In this document: piece by piece, positions 38,508 to 47,101 of the stretch
How the letters are laid out: every line of letters starts with the position of its first letter
Numbering within the stretch: position 1 is the first letter of the stretch
Assembly: GCF_030067815.1 (NCBI RefSeq)
Contig: NZ_CP125968.1
Coordinates: 1,232,001-1,296,000 of the forward strand
Source: Sporosarcina thermotolerans
Lineage (GTDB): Bacteria; Bacillota; Bacilli; Bacillales_A; Planococcaceae
DNA length: 64,000 nucleotides
Direction of reading: 5' to 3'
Position numbers and translations under genes: made by a program
Notes under the pieces: generated by a model
Seen by the model: the letters and a program-made list of their open reading frames with translations, nothing else
What the model was told of the DNA's origin: nothing
The model's database searches: none

Positions 38508-38703
38508 CGAGCGGTTAAAGAAATAAACGAGCACTTCTACGAAAGAACGAGCGGATATCGGAATAAACGAGCGCTTCTACGAAAGAACGAGCGGATATTG
38601 GAATAAACAGCGCTTCCGCGAAAGAACGAGCGGATATTGGAATAAACGAGCGCTTCTACAAAAGAACGAGCGGATTCAGAGATAAACGAGCGTTTGTGAA
38701 AAA
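38506..38703 (+). repeat. 20-nt-period array C, core AACGAGCG
   Basis: The core AACGAGCG starts at 38506, 38526, 38546, 38566, 38586, 38606 (AACAGCG, one base short), 38625, 38645, 38665 and 38685: ten units, exactly 20 bases apart apart from the shortened one. Spacers alternate between GATATYGGAATA and CTTCTACGAAAG types, giving a 40-base higher-order repeat. The first unit begins within the stop codon of the response regulator, and a strong terminator follows the last, so the array is the 3' untranslated region of the operon. Confidence 0.9.
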
Positions 38704-38710
38704 CATAAAT

Positions 38711-38759
38711 AAAACAGACTGCGGATCATCGGAACTCGATGGTCGCAGTCTGTTTTTTT
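38711..38759. terminator. Strong terminator after array C
   Basis: AACAGACTGCGG.ATCATCG / CGATGGTCGCAGTCTGTT followed by TTTTTT; it converges with the small gene on the minus strand. Confidence 0.88.
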
Positions 38760-38961
38760 ATCCCCGCGGATTTTTATGAATCCGCTCTTTACGTAAATCT
38801 TCCTTCTGATCATCCAAGTTAATGGTATCTACTGTTTGCATGTCCTCGTGCATATCAAATAAACTCACTCCTTCAGAAGGAATTCCCTCGGGATGCGCCA
38901 AATAGCGAAAGTCGATATCCTTTCGATCTTTTTTGGACATGTTGCTTTTCAACTCTGACAT
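38758..38961 (-). CDS. Small hydrophilic protein of unknown function
   Basis: 67 residues from ATG 38961, eight bases after GGGGAGG. Highly charged (KKDRKDID, DDQKEDLRKERIHK), no hydrophobic core, probably disordered. Unknown family; it resembles small acidic/basic hydrophilic proteins common in spore formers. Stop overlaps the terminator. Confidence 0.55.
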   Translation of the reverse strand: MSELKSNMSKKDRKDIDFRYLAHPEGIPSEGVSLFDMHEDMQTVDTINLDDQKEDLRKERIHKNPRG

Positions 38962-39042
38962 CTTCACTGCCTCCCCATTGTGTACTCACCAATAGGATGG
39001 CAATATCAGCCCCATTTATCCACAAAAGGCTTCCCAACACGT

Positions 39043-39156
39043 CTATCGTCTACGCGACGCCGCAGTCGTTTTTCCTTTGGAAAGTAATTTCCGTACAATC
39101 GGATAAACGACTGGAGCCCATTTAATAGCTGTTTTAATAAATCTTCCTATTTTCAT
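39043..39156 (-). CDS. 37-residue cationic small protein
   Basis: Begins [20 protein letters not shown] and ends in TTAASRRR; net charge about +11, with a hydrophobic central stretch, consistent with an amphipathic membrane-binding peptide. Excellent ribosome site AAAGGAGCG seven bases before ATG. Too short for standard gene calling. Function unknown. Confidence 0.6.
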   Translation of the reverse strand: MKIGRFIKTAIKWAPVVYPIVRKLLSKGKTTAASRRR

Positions 39157-39355
39157 TTTATTACGCTCCTTTTATTTATTAATTTGCCCTCTCTTACAGA
39201 AAGATAAACAAAACATTCACCTCTATAACTGTTGCAGAATGCCAATCAATTTCTTGTTTAGCATTTTTTATACTTTCTTTTTTAAAGAATATGTTTGATT
39301 TTAAAAGTTTTGGGGCAGGATGGGGGAAATTGTAAGAGAGGAGAACTACTTTCCA

Positions 39356-40154
39356 ATGAAAATGAAAATGATTTTTTTAACTGTTGTTCTGACATTTTCT
39401 TATAGTGTTTTAGCTGAAGCAGCCCCAGTCAGCTCAACAGAACAGGCAGAATTTAAAGGGGACATAGTTAGTGTCAATTTTGAAACGCAAGAATCTGTTG
39501 AAGATATAGAGACTATCCAAAATGACGTTCCATTTATGGAGTTATTGGCGGGGGAAATACCACATATTTATCCACCGCTTGAGATTTTGGATGATGTACC
39601 CCAAACGTATACGGTAGTGGAGGGGACAATCTATTTCGGATAGCGATGAATCATAATGTCTCTCTTCTTGAGCTAATGAGTTGGAATGACATAACCGGTG
39701 ATCTAATCCATCCGGGGGAAGTCTTGGTGGTTGGTGGGGGAAATCTGTTGAAGATGTAGGGATTGTCCAAGTCGCATCGATCACACCTGAAACAGTCCCG
39801 GAATCAAAAGAACCAAAGGAACCAGCATTCCAAGCCTCAATTTCAACACCGCCCGCAAGTGTTGGGGACGAATTTATTGTTACTGCTACTGCATACACAG
39901 CGTATTGCGCAGGTTGTTCAGGAACGACTGCATTTGGAATTGACTTACGGTCCAATCCAGATCAGAAAGTAATTGCAGTAGATCCGAAACTCATTCCACT
40001 TGGAACAAAAGTATGGGTTGAAGGTTATGGTGAGGCGATTGCGGGAGATACTGGAGGAGCTATAAAAGGACATAGAATTGATGTCTTCATCCCTTCCTAT
40101 GACAGCGCTATGGAGTGGGGAGTAAAAAAAGTAAAGATTATAGTTTTGAATTAA
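39356..40154 (+). CDS. LysM-3D domain cell-wall protein (two frameshifts)
   Basis: About 266 residues after correction. ATG 39356 gives a signal peptide (MKMIFLTVVLTFSYSVLAEA, cleaved near A23). Then a LysM domain (YTVVEGDNLFRIAMNHNVSL, about residues 80-125), a Pro/Lys linker, and a C-terminal 3D domain with the three conserved Asp (GIDLRS, VDPKLIPLGT, GDTGGAIKGHRIDVF), related to lytic transglycosylase-type MltA folds. Similar to B. subtilis YocH, a peptidoglycan-cleaving autolysin. One G is missing in GGGG near 39624 and one base near 39737, where GGGK-SVEDVGIVQ continues. It acts outside the membrane. Confidence 0.82.
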
Positions 40155-40279
40155 GTAGACATGCATTGGGAGTCAATTGTCCCCCAATGCGTGTTTTTTA
40201 ATTCCAATAAGTCATAACTGATTCAAGTTTCTCTGTATGGTACAATTATCTAAAAGGGCATAAAATTGGGGGAATTATT

Positions 40280-41129
40280 ATGATAGATATGAACCGTGAG
40301 CTTTACAATTTCTTATGCGAGAATACAGACTTGATAACTGAGAAATGGCTATTGGATCGAGAAGACCTGAAAGGATCCATTTACTCAATAAACGCGGGTG
40401 AGTGGGCTGAAAAGCTAATAAGTGAACAAAATACATTGACCAATCTGACTGTCGCAAGCAGTTTGTTAAATGATTGCAGCGTGTTTCAGAAAAATAAAAT
40501 AAATTGGGCTTTAGTTATTACAGAAAGTAGAGTAAATACCAATACACCAATTTTTGAAGTCTTAGATGCACTTTCTAAGCTTAGATCGACATATTGGTTC
40601 TATATTGAGCAATTTGTTGAAAGAGAAGGGGAGAGGGTTCTTCGTTCGGACATCATGGGCTGGGCATTACCATTCATAAGGCATTGGACGAACTAATGGT
40701 AGAGTTTTCAAAGAGATACGATGACTTGATGAATAACAGATTAGATGCACAACAAAGCCTGATTGAAGAACTGAACGCGCCAATTATTAAGCTGAATTCT
40801 TCAATTGGTGTGTTGCCCCTTATAGGAGATGTCGATACACACGGGTTCAGTCCATATCGGACTACGTTCCCTATAAATGTACTGAGCTTGATGTAAGCAA
40901 CCTTTTCATCGACTTATCAGGAGTATCCATTCTTGATACAATGGTGGCGAATCATATCTATCAACTTACCCAGGTTCTTGGCTTGCTTGGTATTGAATCG
41001 ACGATAACAGGAATCAGGCCAGAAATCGCACAAACTTCAGTCCAATTAGGATTGGATTTCTCTAAAATCCATACAACGAGTTCATTGCAATTAGCCTTAA
41101 AGACTATGTTTAAAGAAACAACAATATAA
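40280..41129 (+). CDS. RsbR-type stressosome protein with STAS domain (two frameshifts)
   Basis: About 283 residues after correction. N-terminal all-helical (globin-like) sensory domain, residues about 1-150; C-terminal STAS domain (SIGVLPLIGDVDTH, DLSGVSILDTMVANHI). The two Thr phosphorylated by RsbT in B. subtilis RsbRA are conserved as DT-H and LDT. One G is missing near 40671 (WALPFI-RALDELM) and one T near 40852 (DTHGF-QSISDYVPYKC). RsbR paralogues feed stress signals into sigma-B control. It stands alone here, without rsbS/rsbT, as most RsbR paralogues do. Confidence 0.82.
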
Positions 41130-41137
41130 AACAAATA

Positions 41138-41173
41138 AGAAAGCATCCGGCATTACGACCGGATGCTTCTTTA
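41138..41173. terminator. Bidirectional terminator
   Basis: AAGCATCCGG-cattacga-CCGGATGCTT between the convergent STAS and NAT genes. Confidence 0.88.
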
Positions 41174-41917
41174 CTTTATCTCGATACCAAATAGATCTTT
41201 CATAACAGAAGGTTTTTCAGTATGTGTGATTACTCTATTTTTCTTATTTCCTTTTTCATAAATGGATAGTTCATCATCATATAATGAAATCCGACCAGTT
41301 TCAGTCGCCCTCGTAATAATATCCACATGAGTGAATGTTGAATCCGCAGAAACTTGATTGAAAACACAGCCCTCATGGAAATCTTCAAGGCGCTTCTGTG
41401 TTGCTCTGAACTTATAAATCATGCGGGATTCCCCATTTCTTGTCCGGTTAAGTACATACATTAGATTATCGAATTTCTTAACATCGTAACTTCCGCCTGC
41501 ATCAGTACATAAATCACCATTTAACGGGATTGGAAGGATTGTAGAATCTCCAAAACCGACATCTACAAGATACGTTTCATCCAAATGAACGAGTATAGCC
41601 GCATGTGTCTCGGGCTTTGCCCATTTCCCATTCGGTCTGAAGACGGTTGCTGCGACCAAGGATGCATCATATCCGAGTTCGACCAATAGCCAATGAAAAA
41701 GTCCGTTTAACTCGTAGCAATAGCCCCCACGTATTCGTGTGACGATTTTCTCATAGATTGTAATCAAGTTTAGATAAATAGGAACTTTTCGGATGACATC
41801 TAAATTTTCAAATGGAATGTTAGTCATATGCAAAAACTGCAGTTCCTTCAAGTTCTTTAGAGAAGGATCCGTCAAATGACTTGCGTTAAAACGCATTAGG
41901 TACTTGTCAATATTCAT
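41171..41917 (-). CDS. nat: Arylamine N-acetyltransferase
   Basis: 248 residues. Transfers an acetyl group from acetyl-CoA to arylamines. Catalytic triad Cys67 (RIRGGYCYELNGLF), His105 (THAAILVHL), Asp119 (LVDVGFGDS). Length and order fit the NAT family. Monocistronic, between two terminators or gaps; ATG at 41917 follows AGGAGGTCAGGGG. Confidence 0.92.
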   Translation of the reverse strand: MNIDKYLMRFNASHLTDPSLKNLKELQFLHMTNIPFENLDVIRKVPIYLNLITIYEKIVTRIRGGYCYELNGLFHWLLVELGYDASLVAATVFRPNGKWAKPETHAAILVHLDETYLVDVGFGDSTILPIPLNGDLCTDAGGSYDVKKFDNLMYVLNRTRNGESRMIYKFRATQKRLEDFHEGCVFNQVSADSTFTHVDIITRATETGRISLYDDELSIYEKGNKKNRVITHTEKPSVMKDLFGIEIK

Positions 41918-42119
41918 TCCCCTGACCTCCTTGCTTATTTATTCCTATCCTATCATGTTAGGAAATTATTGTGAATGAAATAAAAAGTCGCATAGAACTG
42001 GGACATTTTACATATAAGATAAATGGAAAAAAGGGGTATTCAAGTCTCATGAAATATGTTATTCTAATAGAGAGATAATTCGGATTATATAAATCTGATG
42101 AGAGATATGGGGTATTTAT

Positions 42120-42953
42120 ATGAGAAAACATAATCTTGTTTGGATTGCAATTGTTGGAGCTTGTTTATTACTTCTAGTTGGGTACAACGGCCAGACAAAA
42201 CGGGTACATCAACCGAATATGATGAGTATTGCTCATAGGGGCGCCTCCGGTTTTGCGCCAGAAAATACCCGATCAGCCTTTTTAAAGAGTGTCGAACTTC
42301 AAGCGGACTATTTGGAGTGCGACGTTCATCTATCAAAAGATGGAGAGCTCATTATCATGCACGACGAAAGAATCGACCGGACAACGAATGGAAGCGGTTT
42401 CATAAGTGATTATACATTGGCCGAATTAAGGGAGTTTGATGCTGGAATTACGTTCAGTGAGGAATTCAAAGGTGAGTCAATCATGACCCTTAACGAGTTA
42501 TTGGATGAATTCTTTGACCAAATCGGTTTATTAATAGAATTGAAAAATCCCGAAAAAAATCCGGGTATTGAAGAAAGTGTTGTATCGTTATTAAGTAAAT
42601 ATGATGATTTAAGTTCAATCATCGTCCAGTCATTTGATATCGAATCAATGAGGAAAATGCAATCCTTGCTGCCAGAACTAAACGTAGCAGTCTTAGTTCG
42701 TCCCGCAGAATCATTTTTATCTGATAGTAAATTGGATGATTTAACATCCTTTGCATCTTTCGTAAATTTCAATGTCTCCTTTGTAAACAAAAGCATGGTG
42801 AATAAAGTCCAACAGCGAGGAAGCAAGGTCCTTGTTTGGTCGAAAAGTGACAAGAAACTCGTCTCGAAAGCCCATAAGTATGGAGTCGACGGAATCATTT
42901 CCGATTATCCTTCATGGCGCATCAGCGAACAGATCTATCTCGTACAAGAATAA
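42120..42953 (+). CDS. Glycerophosphodiester phosphodiesterase
   Basis: 277 residues with an N-terminal membrane anchor or signal (residues 7-22). GDPD domain: HRGASGFAPENT (about 38-49), ECDVHLSKDGELIIMHD with metal-binding Glu/Asp and His, DRTTNGSG, then LLIELKNP and a C-terminal WSKSDKKLVSKAHKYGVDGIISDYP. Hydrolyses glycerophosphodiesters to glycerol-3-phosphate and alcohol, probably at the cell surface. The -10 region TATATAAATC is not a clear promoter. A terminator follows. Confidence 0.9.
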   Translation: MRKHNLVWIAIVGACLLLLVGYNGQTKRVHQPNMMSIAHRGASGFAPENTRSAFLKSVELQADYLECDVHLSKDGELIIMHDERIDRTTNGSGFISDYTLAELREFDAGITFSEEFKGESIMTLNELLDEFFDQIGLLIELKNPEKNPGIEESVVSLLSKYDDLSSIIVQSFDIESMRKMQSLLPELNVAVLVRPAESFLSDSKLDDLTSFASFVNFNVSFVNKSMVNKVQQRGSKVLVWSKSDKKLVSKAHKYGVDGIISDYPSWRISEQIYLVQE

Positions 42954-42963
42954 GTAAGTAATC

Positions 42964-42994
42964 AAAACCGGAATACTGCATTCCGGTTTTTTGC
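42964..42994 (+). terminator. Rho-independent terminator
   Basis: AAAACCGGAAT-actgc-ATTCCGGTTTTTT after the phosphodiesterase gene. Confidence 0.88.
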
Positions 42995-43132
42995 TTGCAT
43001 AAAACACTTTATTCCAACGGATTAACTGAAAATATATAGTATGATAGACGGACTGGAGGAGATATACTATGAAAAATGGAAAATCATATAGAATTATTTG
43101 TCGAACAGTCTCTTTGAAGGGAGCTGTGAAAG

Positions 43133-43832
43133 ATGATCATACACATTTTATATGAAGACAATCATTTGCTTGTTGTCGAAAAACCCGTGAATTTACCCGT
43201 TCAAGCCGATGAAAGCGGCGATGCAGACCTACTTACTCTATTGAAAGAGGATTTGAAAAAGCGCTATCAAAAGCCTGGAAATGTCTATCTTGGATTGGTT
43301 CATCGACTGGATCGTCCGGTAGGGGTGTTATGGTGTTTGCCAAAACATCCAAAGCTGCTTCTCGCTTATCCGATGTATTACGAAAAAGGGAAATGGAAAG
43401 GACTTACCTAACCGTTGTGCGTGGAAGTTTGAAGAAGAATTACGATGTATTGGAACATCATTTATGGAAAGATACGAAAAAGAATAAAGTGCATACGGTT
43501 AAAGCTGGACATCCGGATGGAAAAAAAAAGCCATCCTTCAGTATGAAGCAATTGAAGAAATGGACGGTATGAGCCTATTGAATGTCCGTCTACACACAGG
43601 CAGATCCCATCAAATCCGCGTTCAATTGGCTGCAGTTGGTACCCCTCTTTACGGAGACCAAAAATACGGGCAACAAGTGAATAAACCTGGCCAGCAAATT
43701 GCTTTATGGGCAAATACCCTCGAATTCCCTCATCCGACAACAAAGGAATTAATGAAATTCGAATCGATACCTCCTTCCGTGCATCCGTGGACTATTTGGG
43801 AGAGAATAAGTGATCGAACTGTCACCGTATAA
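43133..43832 (+). CDS. RluA family RNA pseudouridine synthase (two frameshifts)
   Basis: About 233 residues after correction. Isomerises uridine in rRNA or tRNA. The catalytic Asp is in HRLDRP (about residue 62); other motifs are VVEKPVNLPVQ and LHTGRSHQIRVQL. The start ATG 43133 follows AAGGGAGCTGTGAAAG. One G is missing near 43323 (RPVGG-VMVFAKTSKAAS) and one A in the A run near 43533 (HPDGKKK-AILQYEAIEEMDG). Short form without an S4 domain, like B. subtilis YjbO/YlyB-type proteins; the exact target base is unknown. Confidence 0.85.
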
Positions 43833-43914
43833 AGTTAAAGCAGGTCATCCGGTTGATTGACATAGAAATTCCATAACCCTACACTTAGAATGAGAAAATT
43901 AGTTGGAGGAAATT

Positions 43915-45125
43915 ATGACAAATCCGTTTATCCCGATTATTGTAGGAACCGATATTAATGCATACAATATGGCAATCTCCTTTCATGAGGCATATGGAAT
44001 ACACCCTATCCTCGTTGGAAAAGAACCACTATCCTTTACAAGCTTAAGCACAATCCCGGAGCGATTGAACTGTTTCCGAAGCTGGGGAAAAGAAAGAATT
44101 TGCAGCTATTCTGAAACAAGTCGCATCTAAATACAAAACTCCGGGAAAAGATTGCTCCTGATCGGCACAAATGACCTTTATGTACGCCTCATTATTGAGA
44201 ATCGAGATGCCCTCTCCAAAGACTTTGTATTCAATTATATCGATGAAGCGTTAATGAATAACTTACTTGTAAAGAAAAATTTTTATAAACTATGTGAAGA
44301 GCATGGAATCGATACGCCAGCAACTTATTTTTATTCCTGTAAAATGACGACCGCTTCACAGATGAAGTCATGTTCCCAGTTATCATCAAGCCAAGCAACG
44401 GCGTAGAGTATTATAAACACCCGTTTACAGGTATGCAAAAAGTCTATAAAGTCGACTCGTATGGGGAAATTCAAAAAGTAATTGAAACGATTAAAAAGAG
44501 CGGCTATCAAGATGACTTGATCATCCAGGATTTCATCCCAGGTGATGATACATACATGTGGGACTCCGTTTTTTACATTAACAGCAAAGGGAACACTGAG
44601 CTGATCACATTTGGACAAGTTGTACTTCAAGAGCATACTCCTACTGCTATTGGAAATTACACAGCAGTCATAACGAGATACAATGAAGAGATGATGTTGA
44701 AGCTGAAGGGCTTTTTAGAGGCGCTCAACTATGTGGGATATGCGAATTTTGACTTGAAATATGATCATCGTGACGGCAAATTCAAAGTGTTTGAAGTGAA
44801 TATCCGTCAAGGACGTTCAAGCTATTATATAACGTCATGCGGTCATAATATGGCGAAGAATTTTGTCGATGACCTCATTTATAATGTCGAAAAGTCTCTA
44901 ACATTATTGGATGAAAAATTCCTCTTTACGGTCGTTCCGAAAATTGTTCTTAAGAAGTTCGTTGACAATAAAGAAGTCCGGGAAGAGATTAAGAAGTTGT
45001 TAAGGGCGGGTAAATACACCAATCCATTGTTCTATAAAAGGGATAGAAGCTTCAAAAGAAAACTATATCTTTTATTGAGACAAATTAATTACTACCGTAA
45101 ATATAAAAATAATAGCTGGGAATAA
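43915..45125 (+). CDS. ATP-grasp carboxylate-amine ligase, D-aspartate ligase-like (four frameshifts)
   Basis: About 404 residues after correction. ATG 43915 after GGAGGAAATT. N-terminal FIPIIVGTDINAYNMAISFH, then LLLIGTNDLYV and YIDEALMNNLLVKKNFYKLC match the layout of the Enterococcus D-aspartate ligase (Asl). The ATP-grasp core has IIKPSNGVEYYKHPF, LIIQDFIPGDD and FEVNIRQGRSSYY. Asl activates a D-amino acid with ATP and attaches it to the lysine of the peptidoglycan precursor. Planococcaceae often have cross-bridges with D-Asp or D-Glu, so a cross-bridge ligase is plausible but not proven. One base is missing near 44062, 44086, 44150 and 44343. Four breaks in one gene is the highest load in the window, so true decay is also possible. 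Confidence 0.75.
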
Positions 45126-45126
45126 G

Positions 45127-45295
45127 AAAAGCGGAGGGCGGTGTTTAGCCAATCAAACAGCGAAGGGTTTGATTTGCCGTATTTCTGCGGATCTTTGCAG
45201 AAATTAAGGCATCCAACTGTGCTCCTAACGCTTCGCTTTTACTCGCAAAACCCGTTCTTCGTAACGGCTTTGGCTGCCGACCGAAGCTGGCCAAA
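45127..45295 (+). repeat. Mosaic intergenic repeat, copy 3
   Basis: Starts AAAAGCGGAGGGCG. Contains GCCGTATTTCTGCGGATC / TTTGCAGAAAT (shared, inverted, with 62455-62485), then AACGCTTCGCTTTTACTCGC and CCGTTCTTCGTAACGGCTTT (shared with copy 2 and, inverted, with 61495-61535), then GACCGAAGCTGG. Followed by a terminator. Confidence 0.7.
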
Positions 45296-45302
45296 AATAT
45301 CT

Positions 45303-45340
45303 AAAACCCGATTGCAATCATGCAATTGGGTTTTTTTTAG
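45303..45340 (+). terminator. Rho-independent terminator
   Basis: AAAACCCGATTGCA-atca-TGCAATTGGGTTTTTTTT. Confidence 0.88.
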
Positions 45341-45405
45341 TAAAGTTTACAGTGTTGTAGGTGGTGGAATAGAAAGGTGAATAACTCAAGGAGGAATTTT
45401 TCATC

Positions 45406-45569
45406 ATGAGAAACCAAAACATCAAAACCACCAAATGGATTCAAAAAGAAACACAATCATTGAGAAACTTGTAAGCAAAGGCGTTTATAAAATTAATGGT
45501 AAACAATTATATGAGCTTTCCTTATATGAGTTGCTAAAACAGTATACAATGGGAATAGAGATAGAGTGA
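45406..45569 (+). CDS. FbpA-like small basic protein (frameshifted)
   Basis: 54 residues after correction. ATG 45406 follows AAGGAGGAATTTTTC. The first frame stops after 22 codons; restoring one A in AAA at 45433-45435 continues with MDSKRNTIIEKLVSKGVYKI and NGKQLYELSLYELLKQY. That core matches the Fur-regulated basic protein FbpA family of Bacillus, small proteins thought to help small RNA FsrA in iron-sparing. The ATG at 45435 could also start an intact 44-residue form. No Fur box is recognisable upstream, so iron control is not shown. It lies 18 bases upstream of the amidase gene. Confidence 0.65.
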
Positions 45570-45587
45570 ATCATTGGGGGGATAAGC

Positions 45588-47041
45588 TTGAACGGGAAAT
45601 TGGAGAAATTTCGCAAGGAATGGTTAGAGGAAGCGACTATTCGTCAAATGCAACAGAAGATGGGGGACAATGAGATAAGTTCTGAAGAACTGGTGATCAT
45701 GTATTTACAAAGAATTTCAGAGGTAGATCAAACGGTTAACGCTATCCTGGAAATTAATCCACAAGCACTCCAGACAGCTCGTTCACTCGATGAGGAGAGG
45801 CGTTCTGGAAAAGTACGCTCTCTTTTGCACGGAATACCGGTGCTGCTAAAAGATAATATGGATACTTCCGATAAAATGCATACAAGCTGTGGTTCATTGG
45901 CTATGAAAGATTATTTTGCAGAAGAAGATGCGTTTTTAGTAAAGAAATTACGTGAAGCGGGCGCAGTCATCCTTGGGAAGACGAATATGACAGAATGGGC
46001 GAACTTCATGTCTGACAGGATGAGGAATGGGTGGAGTTCCCGTGGAGGGCAAGTGAACAATCCGTACGGTCCTTTCGACGTTGGAGGTTCAAGTTCTGGA
46101 GCAGCTGCCGCAGTCAGTGCCAACATGGCAGCGGTTTCCATTGGAACGGAGACAAGTGGATCCATCATTAACCCATCCGCACAGAACGCACTTGTCGGTA
46201 TAAAGCCGACAGTAGGTGCAATCAGTAGAAGCGGTATAATCCCGCTATCATTCACCCAGGATACCCCGGGGCCAATGGCGCGAACAGTAGAAGATGCAAC
46301 GATAACGTTCAGTCTGATGATAGGTCATGATTCTGATGATCCGGTTACGAAAGGATCCGATTGTTATGCCGGAATAGACTGGCTATCGTTATTGGATCCT
46401 AAGGCGCTTATTGGTAAAAGAATCGGTATTGCCCGTTCTATTTTTGAACGTGAAATTTCGACAGAAAGAAAGGCGCAGTTCGATACCGTCCTAACTCAAA
46501 TGGAAGCATTGGGCGCGGAAATTATCGATTCAATCGATTTAGGGGCGATGGAGGATGATTTAGGGTATAATGTCCTACTCTACGAATTCAAGGCCGCGTT
46601 GAATGCGTATCTTGGAAAAACCCCGATGACGAACCCGGTGCGAACCTTGTCCGATGTCATTCGATTCAATAAAGAGCATTCGGAAGAAACGCTTAAATAC
46701 GGCCAAGTGATGTTGGAAAAAGTGGACCGAACAAGTGGAACATTGAAGGAACCTGCCTATATCGAGGCTTTAATTAAAAACCGTCATTTGGCAGGGGAAG
46801 TAGCCCTTGATAAAGCTTTCAATGAACACCGCATTGATTTTCATTATTTCCGCAAGACCATGGATGCAGCTTCAGTGCAGCGGCTGGTTATCCGGCAATC
46901 ACAGTTCCCGCATCTTTCACGGAAAAAGGAGAGCCTTTTTGTATTACAATGTGCGGACGGGCATTTGCCGAGCCGGAATTGATAGGGTATGCATATGCAT
47001 TCGAACAACAAACATTGGTAAGAAGCAAGCCAAACGTATAA
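45588..47041 (+). CDS. Amidase (amidase-signature family; frameshifted)
   Basis: About 484 residues after correction, starting at TTG 45588 after GGGGGGAT. Amidase-signature enzyme: catalytic Lys in VLLKDNMDT (about residue 87), cis-Ser and nucleophile Ser in GGSSSGAAAA and ETSGSI (about 165-190). One T is missing near 46842: HRIDF, then SLFPQDHGCSFSAAAGYPAI continues, ending FEQQTLVRSKPNV at 47041. Resembles stand-alone amidases such as B. subtilis YerM-like proteins rather than GatA, as no gatCB flank is present. Substrate unknown; amides or N-acyl peptides are possible. Confidence 0.85.
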
Positions 47042-47101
47042 AAAATGTTGAAATGAAATGGAATCCAGTCCATTATGAGATAAGGTATAAGGAAAGCAGG
47101 G

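Noticed and set aside
31461..38703. CRISPR arrays
   Set aside because: The periodic arrays have 8-12 base cores and 9-12 base spacers, far shorter than CRISPR repeats and spacers, and there are no cas genes.
43069..43153. 28-codon frame and an alternative 13-codon frame just upstream of the pseudouridine synthase
   Set aside because: A GGAGGAG site is present, but the two overlapping frames conflict and neither has recognisable composition or a terminator; too weak to list as a gene.
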